DNA of 64,000 nt. Source: TMP-86 sp031394735. GTDB taxonomy: Bacteria > Pseudomonadota > Gammaproteobacteria > Steroidobacterales > Steroidobacteraceae. The stretch spans positions 1-64,000 of the forward strand of contig JANMXI010000012.1 of assembly GCA_031394735.1 (NCBI GenBank). Reading direction: 5' to 3'. Positions within the stretch are counted from its first letter, which is position 1; the number at the start of each line of letters is the position of its first letter. A program made the position numbers and the translations under genes. Shown piece after piece: positions 9,011 to 17,894 of this stretch. The notes under the pieces were generated by a model. That model worked only from the letters and a program-made list of their open reading frames with translations. It did no database searches and was not told where the DNA came from.

Positions 9011-9801
9011 AAGCCGGCGTAGCCATCACGCTGGGGTTGGTGATCGTCGCGCTGCTCGCGCTGGTCTGGACGCCCTTTGATCCCGCCGCCATCGACATTG
9101 CGCACAAGTTGCTGCCGCCGTCGGCGACGCATTGGTTCGGCACCGATCAACTCGGCCGCGACGTGTTGTCCATGCTGATGGCCGGCGCTCACACCTCGCT
9201 GGGGGTGGCCTGCGTCGCGGTGCTGATCGGATCGGTCGTCGGTGTGCCGCTGGGCCTGTGGGCCGCTGCCCGCGGTGGTTGGCTCGACGAACTGCTCATG
9301 CGCGGCAATGATCTCGTCTTCGCATTTCCCTCGCTGTTGTTGGCGATTCTGATCACCGCCGTGTGGGGACCCGGCGCACTGACCGCCATCATTGCCATCG
9401 GCATTTTCAATGTGCCGGTGTTCGCGCGCGTCACGCGCGGCGGTGCGCTGGGTTTGTGGAAGCGCGATTTCACGCTGGCGGCGCGCATCGCCGGCAAAGG
9501 GCCTCTGGCCATTTCGATCGAGCATGTGCTGCCCAATCTCACCTCGATTCTGCTGGTGCAGGCCACCATTCAATTGTCGCTGGGCGTGCTCGCGGAGGCG
9601 GGATTGTCGTACGTCGGGTTGGGCGCGCAGCCGCCGGCGCCCAGTTGGGGCCGCATGCTCAATGAGGCGCAGACGCTGACCGCGCTGTCGCCGACGCTGG
9701 CCCTGTTCCCCGGTCTCGTCATCGTGCTGACCGTGTTGGGCCTGAATCTGCTCGGCGATGGATTGCGTGATCGATTCGATCGCCGCCTGGGAAGCGGTTA
9801 G
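9007..9801 (+). CDS. DppC-type ABC-importer permease
   Basis: 264 aa inner-membrane permease of the dipeptide/oligopeptide/nickel class. Its ATG overlaps the stop of the fusion gene (ATGA at 9007-9010), indicating coupled translation. Motifs include HWFGTDQLGRDVLSMLMAGA, the typical start of the DppC transmembrane domain, and a late LAEAGLSYVGLGAQPPAPSWG, a hallmark of this subfamily. The EAA-type loop lies around FTLAARIAGKGPLA. It should pair with the permease half of the preceding fusion protein to form the channel. Confidence 0.92.
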   Translation: MKAGVAITLGLVIVALLALVWTPFDPAAIDIAHKLLPPSATHWFGTDQLGRDVLSMLMAGAHTSLGVACVAVLIGSVVGVPLGLWAAARGGWLDELLMRGNDLVFAFPSLLLAILITAVWGPGALTAIIAIGIFNVPVFARVTRGGALGLWKRDFTLAARIAGKGPLAISIEHVLPNLTSILLVQATIQLSLGVLAEAGLSYVGLGAQPPAPSWGRMLNEAQTLTALSPTLALFPGLVIVLTVLGLNLLGDGLRDRFDRRLGSG

Positions 9802-9803
9802 TC

Positions 9804-11375
9804 GTGGCGCTGCTCGAGATTGAGGGCTTGAGTCTGCAGGTGGGCGACGTGCCGCTGGTGCAGGATCTGTCGCTGCGCCTGGCGGCCGGCGAGACGCTCG
9901 GGATGGTCGGCGAGTCCGGATCCGGCAAATCCCTCACGGCGCTGGCGGTGATGCAATTGCTGCCGCACGCCATTCGTGCAGGCGGTCAGATCCGCTTCGA
10001 CGGCACGAGTTTGGTCGGCCTGTCGGAAAACGCGATGGTGCGCATTCGTGGCCAGGGCATCGGCATGGTCTTTCAGGAGCCGATGACGGCGCTGAATCCG
10101 CTGATGACCATCGGCGATCAGGTGGCGGAAACGGTGCGCGTGCATCGCGGTGTCGGGCGCGCGGAAGCCCTGAAGTCGGCGCGCCTGATGCTGGATCGCG
10201 TTGGACTGGACGCCGCACGAGTTGCGCTCGAACGCTACCCGCATGAACTGTCCGGCGGACAGCGTCAACGTGTCGCCATTGCCATCGCGGTAGTACTGTC
10301 GCCGCGACTGCTGATTGCCGATGAACCTACGACGGCGCTGGATGTCAGTACGCAGGCGGAGATACTCGCGCTGCTAAAAGCCATGGTACGCGAGGACGGC
10401 AGCGCGTTGCTGCTGATCAGCCACGATCTGGCGGTGATATCACGGATGAGCGACAGGATCGTGATCCTGCAGCGCGGAGCGCTGGTGGATCAGGGCGAGA
10501 CGGGCGCAGTCCTGCGCGACAGCCTGCATCCCTATACCCGCAGTTTGGTGAGCGCAGCGACTCCTGCGCCGTTGCGCGATGCCTGGTTGCGAGCGAACGG
10601 ACCCGCCGCCGCGCCGCTCCTCGAGGTGCGCGATGTCGTGTGCACGTATGGTGGCTTTCATGCGGTCGGAGGCGTGAGCTTGACGGTCATGCCGGGTGAG
10701 AGCGTCGGGTTGGTAGGGGAATCCGGATCCGGCAAGTCGACGTTGTTGCGTGCAATTCTGGGCGTGCAACGCATCGCCGCCGGCCATGTGCGATTGGATG
10801 GAGAGTCGCTGGTCGACGCGCAGGGCGCACAGTTGCGCCGTTTGCGCCGCATGATCCAATGTGTGTTTCAGGATCCGGTCGCAAGCTTCGATCCGCGCTG
10901 GCGTGTTGAGCGGCTGATCGCGGAACCCCTGCATCTGCTGGATTCCCAGCCGACCGCGCGCGAACGCCGCAGCAAGGTCGAGCACCTGCTGGAACAGGTC
11001 GGGTTGTCGGCCGCCGATGCAGATCGCTACCCGCATGAATTTTCCGGTGGCCAACGCCAACGCATCGCCATCGCGAGGGGTTTGATCGTGGATCCGGCCT
11101 TGATCGCACTGGACGAAGCCGTGTCGGCGTTGGATGCGGGAACTCGCGCGCAGATCCTGACGCTGCTCGCGCAATTGTCGACACGGTTGGGCGTTGCGTA
11201 TTTGTTCGTGTCGCACGATCTGGGCGTGGTGCGCAGCATTACCGATCGGTTGTATGTCTTGCAAAGCGGACGCATCGTTGAAAAGGGTTCGACGATCGAA
11301 GTGTTCGACGCGCCTGCGCATCCGTACACGAAAACGCTGCTCAACGCCGTCGCGAAATTCGGTCAGGCTCGCTGA
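9804..11375 (+). CDS. Fused DppD-DppF-type ABC ATPase (two nucleotide-binding domains)
   Basis: 523 aa from a GTG at 9804, 2 bases after the permease stop. Two complete ATPase domains lie in one chain: Walker A GESGSGKS at residues 36-43 and 305-312, signature LSGGQRQR from 149 and FSGGQRQR from 413, Walker B LLIADEPTTALD and LIALDEAVSALD, and a switch His in each (ISHDL, VSHDL). After each ATPase comes a segment with HPYTRSLVSA or HPYTKTLLNA, typical of oligopeptide-transport ATPases. Such tandem fusions (GsiA/YejF-like) are known. The second Walker B has DEAVSALD instead of DEPTSALD, a common variant. Its last 13 bases overlap the end of the convergent P1 peptidase gene. Confidence 0.93.
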   Translation: MALLEIEGLSLQVGDVPLVQDLSLRLAAGETLGMVGESGSGKSLTALAVMQLLPHAIRAGGQIRFDGTSLVGLSENAMVRIRGQGIGMVFQEPMTALNPLMTIGDQVAETVRVHRGVGRAEALKSARLMLDRVGLDAARVALERYPHELSGGQRQRVAIAIAVVLSPRLLIADEPTTALDVSTQAEILALLKAMVREDGSALLLISHDLAVISRMSDRIVILQRGALVDQGETGAVLRDSLHPYTRSLVSAATPAPLRDAWLRANGPAAAPLLEVRDVVCTYGGFHAVGGVSLTVMPGESVGLVGESGSGKSTLLRAILGVQRIAAGHVRLDGESLVDAQGAQLRRLRRMIQCVFQDPVASFDPRWRVERLIAEPLHLLDSQPTARERRSKVEHLLEQVGLSAADADRYPHEFSGGQRQRIAIARGLIVDPALIALDEAVSALDAGTRAQILTLLAQLSTRLGVAYLFVSHDLGVVRSITDRLYVLQSGRIVEKGSTIEVFDAPAHPYTKTLLNAVAKFGQAR

Positions 11376-12364
11376 CTGGCCGCGTGCACTCCGCGGGCTA
11401 TGGCGCGCGCCAGACAATCCGCGCCGGCGGACCCGATACGCGCGACCTGCAACGCTCTTGAAGTGCCAGCGGTTAACGGTCGCGCTGAACTTGCGAAGGC
11501 AAACACCGTATCGCCGTCGAATGGCGTGTGCGCCGGCCGCACCGCCCGCGCCATGCCATCCTGCGCCATCATCGCAATGCGCTTGCAGTCGGCGCCGCTC
11601 AATTCGGCATTGCAGGCGATCACGGCCAACGTGGTGTTGGCGCCAATCTGCGTCCGGCCCAGTTCGGACAGTCGTGACTGCTCCGGCAGTGGATCGATGG
11701 CCTGCACGGGTCCGCGTGGCGCACCACGTCCGCCAAATTCGGCGTTGATCTCGAAGGGCCACGCCCAGTAGCTCACGCCGTCCGGCATCAACACCGATCC
11801 GACGCAGTTCACTGCCACGAGCGCGCCGACGATCAGGCCATCGCCCAGATCCAGCGACGCCGATCCGATGCCGCCCTTGATGAGCCCCGCCATGGCGCCG
11901 CGACCTGCGCCTACGGAACCCAGCTCGAACGCTTCGCCGGCGCGATCAACCGATTCCACGCCGAGGCGGCGGTAGGGCGGATCCATGCCCCAGCCTTTAT
12001 CGCCGGGGTTGGCCAGATCATGCAGCACCGCGCAGGGCACGATCGGAATGGGCGTGTGCGGCGCGCGCAGATGAATGCCGATGCCGCGTGTTGAAAGTGC
12101 GGAGGCGACGCCGTCGGCCGCCGCCAGTCCGAACACGGATCCACCGGCGAGCACGATGGCGTGTGCGCGGCCGACCAGGTTTTCTAGCGCCAGACTTTCG
12201 GTTTCGCGGCTGCCGGGTCCGCCGCCGCGCACGTCCACTGCGGCGCTGAAGTCCTTGCCGCATACGAGGGTGGTGACACCGGACTGCGCGACTTCATCGG
12301 TGGCATGGCCGACACGCACTCCTTCGACGTCCGTGATGAGATTTCTGCGGCCGGGTTTGAACAC
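11363..12364 (-). CDS. P1-family (DmpA-like) peptidase
   Basis: 333 aa from a GTG at 12364, which directly follows the TAA stop of coaX in the same frame. The sequence begins NLITDVEGVRVGHATDE and has VRGGGPGSRETE and VLAGGSVFGLAAADG, all typical of the DmpA/P1 family of N-terminal-nucleophile aminopeptidases and amidases. The segment RTQIGANTTLAVIAC contains the Gly-x-Asn-Thr-Thr region where these proteins cut themselves to expose the nucleophile. Known members act on D-amino-acid amides, beta-peptides or other unusual amides. Its position tail-to-tail with the peptide-importer operon suggests it may act on the same substrate. The protein has no signal peptide. Confidence 0.88.
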   Translation of the reverse strand: MFKPGRRNLITDVEGVRVGHATDEVAQSGVTTLVCGKDFSAAVDVRGGGPGSRETESLALENLVGRAHAIVLAGGSVFGLAAADGVASALSTRGIGIHLRAPHTPIPIVPCAVLHDLANPGDKGWGMDPPYRRLGVESVDRAGEAFELGSVGAGRGAMAGLIKGGIGSASLDLGDGLIVGALVAVNCVGSVLMPDGVSYWAWPFEINAEFGGRGAPRGPVQAIDPLPEQSRLSELGRTQIGANTTLAVIACNAELSGADCKRIAMMAQDGMARAVRPAHTPFDGDTVFAFASSARPLTAGTSRALQVARIGSAGADCLARAIARGVHAASQRA

Positions 12365-13120
12365 TTAGGCCGTCTGTTCCGCGATGACGGCGATTCCCTG
12401 CAGCACGAGGTCCGGCACGATTTCTCCGCGCGCTTGCATCGAATCGAAAATCAAGTCGGCATCGCCGCCGGTGATGAACAAGCGGGGATGTTCACCGGTG
12501 CTTTGTTCGATCAACTGCGCCGCGCGATCGGCCATGGAGGCGGCTGCGACGACGGCGCCGCGGCTCACCGCGCTGATGGTGTTGTCGGCCAGGACACCGG
12601 CGGTGGAGGGTGTGCTGCCCGCCATCGATTTGGCGACACCCGCGGTCTTGTTGAGCAGACTGTCGCGCATCATATGAATGCCCGGAATGATGAGTCCGCC
12701 CAGGTGTTGACCATGTGCGTTGACGCTGTCGACTTTGACGGCCGTGCCCGCGTCCACGACGCATAACGCGTCATGGGCCAGATTCCACGCGCCGATCACC
12801 GCCAGCCAGCGATCCGGCCCAAGCAGCGCGGGGTTCAGGTAACCATTGGTCAGTTCGTGAAAACTGCGGGTCGGAATGATGAACTCCGGTTGGACTTCAT
12901 ACGTTGCAAACGTCAGCTCATGTAATGTTTTCGCCATGGCTTCGCCGGCGACATTGCTGATGAGCACCCGGTCCGGATGATGCTGCGGTTCGAAAATCTC
13001 GCCCGACCAAACTTCAGGTTTGACCTCGCGATGAACCACGGCCTGTTGCTCGGACAGCCGGGTGCCGTCGAGCCATCCCCACTTGAGCCGCGTGTTGCCT
13101 ACGTCTATGACCAGAATCAT
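12365..13120 (-). CDS. coaX: Type III pantothenate kinase
   Basis: 251 aa, first step of coenzyme A synthesis (pantothenate to 4'-phosphopantothenate). The N-terminal MILVIDVGNTRLKWG is the phosphate-binding motif of the acetate-kinase/Hsp70-like fold, LLGPDRW lies in the pantothenate site, and VVDAGTAVKVD is the second phosphate motif with the catalytic Asp. Length is normal for the family. In many proteobacteria coaX follows birA; here no birA is present and the gene starts its own leftward unit. Its stop abuts the P1 peptidase start. The 220-base upstream region is shared with the divergent efflux operon. Confidence 0.93.
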   Translation of the reverse strand: MILVIDVGNTRLKWGWLDGTRLSEQQAVVHREVKPEVWSGEIFEPQHHPDRVLISNVAGEAMAKTLHELTFATYEVQPEFIIPTRSFHELTNGYLNPALLGPDRWLAVIGAWNLAHDALCVVDAGTAVKVDSVNAHGQHLGGLIIPGIHMMRDSLLNKTAGVAKSMAGSTPSTAGVLADNTISAVSRGAVVAAASMADRAAQLIEQSTGEHPRLFITGGDADLIFDSMQARGEIVPDLVLQGIAVIAEQTA

Positions 13121-13202
13121 GCGTTTGAGCGTCGCAAAGCGCGAAAGGATAGCATTCCCATCGCGCCGCGGGTCTTGGACCGATCTGTCCGCAACCGTCC
13201 GA

Positions 13203-13220
13203 GTGTCCGGCGGCGGACAC
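13203..13220. promoter_or_regulatory. Palindrome, candidate upstream activator site for the efflux operon
   Basis: GTGTCCG-GCGG-CGGACAC forms 7-base inverted arms (13203-13209 and 13214-13220). Three more GTCCG half-sites lie close by at 13187-13191, 13197-13201 and 13245-13249. The palindrome ends 61 bases before the sigma54 -24 element, a usual distance for an enhancer bound by an NtrC-like activator. The operon encodes such an activator. Binding is inferred from position and symmetry only. Confidence 0.5.
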
Positions 13221-13281
13221 TACAGGTAGCCATCGGTCTCGATCGTCCGATATAAATCAGTCAGTTAGCAGTTTTTGGAGC

Positions 13282-13297
13282 TGGCATAGCGCTTGCT
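13282..13297 (+). promoter_or_regulatory. Sigma54 promoter for the efflux/two-component operon
   Basis: TGGCATA-GCGC-TTGCT matches the -24/-12 consensus TGGCACG-N4-TTGCW with the invariant GG and GC correctly spaced. Transcription would start near 13308, about 33 bases before the adaptor start at 13341. The downstream response regulator carries a sigma54-activation domain, so autoregulation is likely. Confidence 0.7.
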
Positions 13298-13340
13298 TGT
13301 AAACCTATTGCCCGTTTACGACATCAGATTTGAAAGCCCT

Positions 13341-14633
13341 ATGAATAATTCCATCAGCACCATGCGGGGAACCGAGGCCCAGGACCGGCCCATCGAGCGG
13401 ACGCCCCGCGGACGCCGTCACTGGATTTTGGCAGGCGCCGGTGTGCTGACCGTGCTCCTCCTCGCCGCATTCGTCTGGTCGTCGGTGCGTAGTTTTCTGA
13501 ATTCCGAGATGACGGTGCCGGCTACCGCTGTCCGCATCGCCACGGTGTCGCGGGGTCGGTTCGTCAGCGATGTGTCCGCGCAGGGCACCATCGTTGCGGC
13601 GCTCAGCCCCACGTTGACCGCGCCCGCACCGGGCACGGTGTCCTATAGCGTGCGCGCCGGTGAGTCGGTGAAAAAGAATCAGGTGCTGGCGCACATCGAC
13701 AGCCCCGAATTGAAGAACGAGTACGCGCGCGAACAGGCCGGCCTGGATGCGCTCGATGCCACCCTGCAGCGGGAGTCGATCGATCTGCGCCGCAAGCTGC
13801 TCGACAACCAAAAGAACATGGACACGGCCAATCTGCAGTTGCGGGCCGCGCAACGCGAGGTGGACCGCACGGCGGCGGCCTGGGCGCTCAAAGTGATTCC
13901 GCGGCGCGAGGTCGACAAGGCGCACGACGATCTGGAGGCAGCGCGCCTGACGCAGAAGCAGACCGAGGCGGGCGACGGACTCGCGCACGAAAGTCTGAAT
14001 CTGGATCTGCGGATGCACCGGCTGGATCGCGACCGGCAACGACTGGTGGTCGCGGATTTGAAGCGCAAGATGGATGAACTGACGGTGCGCAGCCCGGTCG
14101 AGGGCGTGGTCGGGACCTTGGCGGTCGCCGAGCGCGGCACGGTGGCGGCCAACGCGGCCATCGTCACGGTCGTCGACCTGTCGGTGTTCGAAGTGGAATT
14201 CGCCGCGCCCGATGTGTACGCCGGCTCGCTGCGTCCCGGCATGCCTGCCGAGGTGGCCATTGGCGCCGGCGTTGCCCAGGCGACCGTGGCCGCCGTGTCG
14301 CCCGAAGTGCGCCAGGGCCAGGTCATTGGACGACTGCGTTTCGGCGGCAAGATGCCGGCCGACATCCGTCAGAACCAGCGCGTGTCGTTGCGCATGATTC
14401 TGGATTCTCGCGACGGTGTGCTCAAGGTCGAACGCGGCGCCTTCATCGACAGTGGCGGCGGACGTGTCGCCTATGTGGTGCGCGGCGGCCAGGCTGTCCG
14501 TACACCGATTACCGTCGGCGCCAGCAGTGTCGGCGATGTGGAGATTCTCGTCGGGCTGACCGAGGGCGACAAGATCGTCGTGTCGAGTCTGGATCTGTTT
14601 CAAGGCGCTGCGTTGGCGCGTCTCGTTCAATAG
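13341..14633 (+). CDS. HlyD/MacA-like periplasmic adaptor protein
   Basis: 430 aa. The ATG at 13341 is preferred over the in-frame start at 13293 because 13293 lies inside the sigma54 -12 box. After a charged N-terminus (TPRGRRH) there is one membrane helix (WILAGAGVLTVLLLAAFVW), then a barrel-sandwich/lipoyl half (PTLTAPAPGTVSYSVRAGESVKKNQVL), a coiled-coil hairpin rich in Arg, Leu and Glu, and the second lipoyl half with a beta-barrel (VRSPVEGVVGTLAVAERG). Adaptors of this type bridge an inner-membrane transporter to an outer-membrane channel. The following ABC and FtsX-type genes would be the inner-membrane partners. No outer-membrane channel gene is in the cluster. Confidence 0.9.
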   Translation: MNNSISTMRGTEAQDRPIERTPRGRRHWILAGAGVLTVLLLAAFVWSSVRSFLNSEMTVPATAVRIATVSRGRFVSDVSAQGTIVAALSPTLTAPAPGTVSYSVRAGESVKKNQVLAHIDSPELKNEYAREQAGLDALDATLQRESIDLRRKLLDNQKNMDTANLQLRAAQREVDRTAAAWALKVIPRREVDKAHDDLEAARLTQKQTEAGDGLAHESLNLDLRMHRLDRDRQRLVVADLKRKMDELTVRSPVEGVVGTLAVAERGTVAANAAIVTVVDLSVFEVEFAAPDVYAGSLRPGMPAEVAIGAGVAQATVAAVSPEVRQGQVIGRLRFGGKMPADIRQNQRVSLRMILDSRDGVLKVERGAFIDSGGGRVAYVVRGGQAVRTPITVGASSVGDVEILVGLTEGDKIVVSSLDLFQGAALARLVQ

Positions 14634-14647
14634 TGACGGAGTAGGCG

Positions 14648-15346
14648 ATGCTGGACATGCAAAACGTGGTGAAGATCTACCGGACCGACCTGATCGAAAC
14701 GCATGCATTGCGCGATTTCAATCTGCGGGTGGCGGAGGGCGAATTCGTGGCGGTCACGGGGCCGAGCGGCTCCGGCAAGACCACCTTCTTGAACGTGGCG
14801 GGACTGCTCGAGGGCTTCGAGTCCGGCACCTACCGGCTCGACGGCAAGAATATCGGTGAGCTCGATGACGACGCCCGGTCGCGTACCCGCAATCAGAAGA
14901 TCGGCTTCATCTTTCAGAGCTTCAACCTGATCCCCGACCTCGATGTGTTCGACAATATCGACGTGCCGCTGCGTTACCGCGGTTTCGTTGCCGCCGAACG
15001 CCGTCGGCGCATTGAGCGGGTGCTGGAACTGGTGGGCCTGGCATCGCGCGCGAAGCATGTGCCTGCGCAGCTCTCCGGCGGCCAGCAGCAGCGCGTGGAC
15101 ATCGCGCGCGCGCTGGCGGGCGAGCCGCGCTTTCTGCTCGCCGATGAGCCCACCGGCAATCTGGACTCGCTGATGGCGCGGCAGATCATGGACCTGCTCG
15201 AGGAGATCAACTCCCGTGGCACGACCATCATCATGGTGACGCATGATCCGGAACTGGCGAATCGTGCGCACCGTAACGTGCATGTCATGGACGGGCAGGT
15301 CACGGATTTCCACGCCTTTGAATCGCCACTGGCGGCGGCGGTCTAA
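14648..15346 (+). CDS. ABC transporter ATPase, MacB/LolD type
   Basis: 232 aa cytoplasmic ATPase. Motifs are Walker A GPSGSGKTT, Q-loop FIFQSFNLIPDL, signature LSGGQQQR, Walker B FLLADEPTGNLD and switch His in MVTHD. The GNLD after Walker B and FNLIPDL at the Q-loop are typical of the MacB/LolD/FtsE group, whose ATPases drive mechanotransmission through FtsX-like permeases rather than classic channel transport. It lies 14 bases after the adaptor and 4 bases before the first permease, so one transcript is expected. Confidence 0.93.
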   Translation: MLDMQNVVKIYRTDLIETHALRDFNLRVAEGEFVAVTGPSGSGKTTFLNVAGLLEGFESGTYRLDGKNIGELDDDARSRTRNQKIGFIFQSFNLIPDLDVFDNIDVPLRYRGFVAAERRRRIERVLELVGLASRAKHVPAQLSGGQQQRVDIARALAGEPRFLLADEPTGNLDSLMARQIMDLLEEINSRGTTIIMVTHDPELANRAHRNVHVMDGQVTDFHAFESPLAAAV

Positions 15347-15350
15347 GCCC

Positions 15351-16661
15351 ATGTTCAGCTACTACGGTCGTCTTGCATTGATGAGCATGCGGCGCACACC
15401 GGCGATGACCGCGTTGATGGTCGCCGCCATCGCCATCGGTATTGCCGTGTGTACCGTCAGCCTCACCGTGTACCACCTGATGTCGGCCAATCCCATGCGC
15501 GATCGCAACGACGTGCTGTTCGCAGTCACCGTGGATGGCTGGGACCCCGAACATGCCTGGGACGACACGCATCCGCAACTGGCGCCGAGCGAATGGACCT
15601 ATCGCGACGCCACCGCCGTGCTGGCGGCGGGCGCTGCCGATCGAACCGCTGTCATGCGCAAGACCGGCTTCACGCTGGAATCGGCCCCCGGTGCGAAACC
15701 GTTCCTGGTGGAAGGGCGGCTGACGACGGGGGACTTTTTCCCGATGTTCGACGTGCCCTTCGAATACGGCGGCGGCTGGGACCACAAAGCAGATCGCGAC
15801 GCGTTGCCGGTGGTGGTGCTGTCGAAGAAAACCAATGAGACCGCGTTCGGCGGGCAGAACAGCGTCGGTAAGACCCTCAAGCTCGACAGTCGCGAATACC
15901 GGGTCGTCGGGGTGCTCAAGGACTGGCAACCGACGCCGAAATTTTACGACCTCAACAACGGCCATTACGACGATATCGAGGACGTGTACGCGCCGTTCGC
16001 GTTAGGCGCACAACTGCAGTTGCAGCCTGCCGGCAACGTCAATTGCTGGAAGCCTGAGGAAATCAAGGGGTTCGAGCAGTTCCTGAATTCCGAATGCATC
16101 TGGAATCAGGTCTGGGTGCAACTGGACACGCCGGCGAAGCAAACTCAATTCAAAGACTTTCTCGACGGTTACGTCGCACATCAAAAGACACTCGGTCGAT
16201 TTCCGCGGCCGCTGAACGACCACTTGTATACCGTGAAGCAATGGCTCGAGGTCAACGAGGTGGTTGCCAAGGACAACAAGGTATTGATGGGACTGGCATT
16301 CATGTTTCTCGCCGTCTGCGTGCTGAATGTAGTTGGGCTGCTGCTGGCCAAGTTTCTCGGCAGGGCCAAGATCACTGCGCTGCGTCGCGCGCTCGGGGCG
16401 AGCCGGCAGGAGCTGTTCAACCAGCATCTGGTCGAAGTCGGCGCGATCGGTCTTGCCGGTGGAATCCTCGGGCTGGGGCTCGCCGCGCTGGGATTGATGG
16501 GCATGCGGCATCTGTACGCAAACTACGATCAGCTCACGCACCTCGATCTGCCGGTGGCGTTGCTGTCCTTGTGTATTTCGGTCGCGGCCGGCGCCGTGGC
16601 CGGCATCTATCCTGCCTGGCGCGTGTGCCGCGTCGCGCCGTCAACTTACCTACGGACCTGA
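15351..16661 (+). CDS. MacB-like FtsX-domain permease 1
   Basis: 436 aa, ATG at 15351, 4 bases after the ATPase; an upstream in-frame start inside the ATPase gene is rejected. The first helix (MTALMVAAIAIGIAVCTVSLTVY) is followed by a large periplasmic MacB_PCD-type domain (about residues 45-300), then three membrane segments forming the FtsX core (LMGLAFMFLAVCVLNVVGLLLAKF; an ALRRALGASR loop that contacts the ATPase; then two helices at the end). It forms a heterodimer with the next gene, judging by their pairing. The substrate cannot be read from sequence; relatives export lipoproteins, peptides or antibiotics. Confidence 0.9.
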   Translation: MFSYYGRLALMSMRRTPAMTALMVAAIAIGIAVCTVSLTVYHLMSANPMRDRNDVLFAVTVDGWDPEHAWDDTHPQLAPSEWTYRDATAVLAAGAADRTAVMRKTGFTLESAPGAKPFLVEGRLTTGDFFPMFDVPFEYGGGWDHKADRDALPVVVLSKKTNETAFGGQNSVGKTLKLDSREYRVVGVLKDWQPTPKFYDLNNGHYDDIEDVYAPFALGAQLQLQPAGNVNCWKPEEIKGFEQFLNSECIWNQVWVQLDTPAKQTQFKDFLDGYVAHQKTLGRFPRPLNDHLYTVKQWLEVNEVVAKDNKVLMGLAFMFLAVCVLNVVGLLLAKFLGRAKITALRRALGASRQELFNQHLVEVGAIGLAGGILGLGLAALGLMGMRHLYANYDQLTHLDLPVALLSLCISVAAGAVAGIYPAWRVCRVAPSTYLRT

Positions 16662-16683
16662 CCGGCCCAAGCGAGACCAGCTC

Positions 16684-17886
16684 ATGGAAATTCGACCGAT
16701 TTTTTCCGCCATGATGCGCAACCGCTCCGGCGTGTTGCTGGTGGGTTTGCAGATCGCCATCACGCTGGCGGTTGCCGCCAATGCCGCCTTCATCATTCAG
16801 CAGCGGTTGGAGAAGATCGGCCGCCCCAGCGGCGTTGACGCGGCCAACATCTTCTACCTTTACAGCTACGGCTATTCTCCCAGCTACGAATCCAAGGCAA
16901 CGCTGATGGCGGATGTGGACCGGTTGCAGCGTCTGCCCGGCGTCATCGCCGTATCCACCACCAACGGGATCGTGTTGTCCGATAGCGGCAGCTCGAATGC
17001 CTACCTGAGCACCGCGAACCCGAAGGCGGCGCAGATTCCCGGCAACTATTTCGAAATCAGCGAACAGGGCCTGAAGGCGTTGAACGTGAAACTCGTATCG
17101 GGACGGAACTTTCGCGCCGATGAGTTGACCTATGCTGCACTCGACAATCGCTTTCCGAAGCAGATCATGGTGACGCGCACGATGGCGCGAGCATTGTTCG
17201 GCGACGAACGCGTCGTCGGCAAGCTGGTCTACAACCAGAACGGGGAGGCTGCGGAAATCATCGGGGTGACCGAGGACATGATGGGCTCCTGGGTGGACAG
17301 CCGGCATCCGGAGAACGTGGTTTTCCATCCCATCTTGCAGCACGGCGCGCGCCACATCTACATGATCAGAGCCGAACCCGGGCGCCGAGACGAGCTGATG
17401 CTGGCGGCCGAAAGAGCCCTGTCCAAGCCCGGCGAGGGCCGTTTCGTGGTCTGGGTCAAACCGCAGGAGCGCTTTATTGACACCAGCTATCGCTCGGATC
17501 GTCGAATGGTGGTATTCCTGTGGACCCTGATCGCCCTGATGGTGGGGGTTACGGCCTTAGGTGTAGTCGGCCTGGCAACCTTCCTGGTCAATGCGCGGCG
17601 CAAGCAGATCGGCACCCGTCGCGCCATCGGAGCGCGGCGCATCGACATCGTGCGTTACTTTATGGTCGAGAACGGCATGCTGACCGCCTTCGGGCTCATC
17701 GTGGGCACCGGGCTGTCCTTCCTGTTCAGTTATTGGCTGTCCAATATGTTTGCGCTGCCACCGTTGCAACCCGGCTATGTGTTGTGGGGAATTGCAGCGC
17801 TGCTGGTGCTGGGACAGATGGCCGTATTCATTCCGGCGCGCCGGGCCGCGGCAGTTCCGCCGGCCGTTGCGACGCGAACCGTTTAG
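16684..17886 (+). CDS. MacB-like FtsX-domain permease 2
   Basis: 400 aa, beginning 22 bases after permease 1. It has the same plan: an N-terminal helix (VLLVGLQIAITLAVAANAAFII), a periplasmic domain with GVIAVSTTNGIVLSDSGSS, and a C-terminal FtsX core with the cytoplasmic loop RRKQIGTRRAIGARR. It is shorter in the periplasmic domain than permease 1, so the two are distinct halves of a heterodimer. The last codon is followed by AGGAGA, the ribosome site of the response regulator 8 bases on. Confidence 0.9.
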   Translation: MEIRPIFSAMMRNRSGVLLVGLQIAITLAVAANAAFIIQQRLEKIGRPSGVDAANIFYLYSYGYSPSYESKATLMADVDRLQRLPGVIAVSTTNGIVLSDSGSSNAYLSTANPKAAQIPGNYFEISEQGLKALNVKLVSGRNFRADELTYAALDNRFPKQIMVTRTMARALFGDERVVGKLVYNQNGEAAEIIGVTEDMMGSWVDSRHPENVVFHPILQHGARHIYMIRAEPGRRDELMLAAERALSKPGEGRFVVWVKPQERFIDTSYRSDRRMVVFLWTLIALMVGVTALGVVGLATFLVNARRKQIGTRRAIGARRIDIVRYFMVENGMLTAFGLIVGTGLSFLFSYWLSNMFALPPLQPGYVLWGIAALLVLGQMAVFIPARRAAAVPPAVATRTV

Positions 17887-17894
17887 GAGACAAC

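Noticed and set aside
17520..17894. Upstream extension of the response regulator frame into the permease gene
   Set aside because: The extension overlaps the permease in another phase, is Arg/His/Gly-rich, and the ATG at 17895 has a good ribosome site and begins exactly at the receiver domain.
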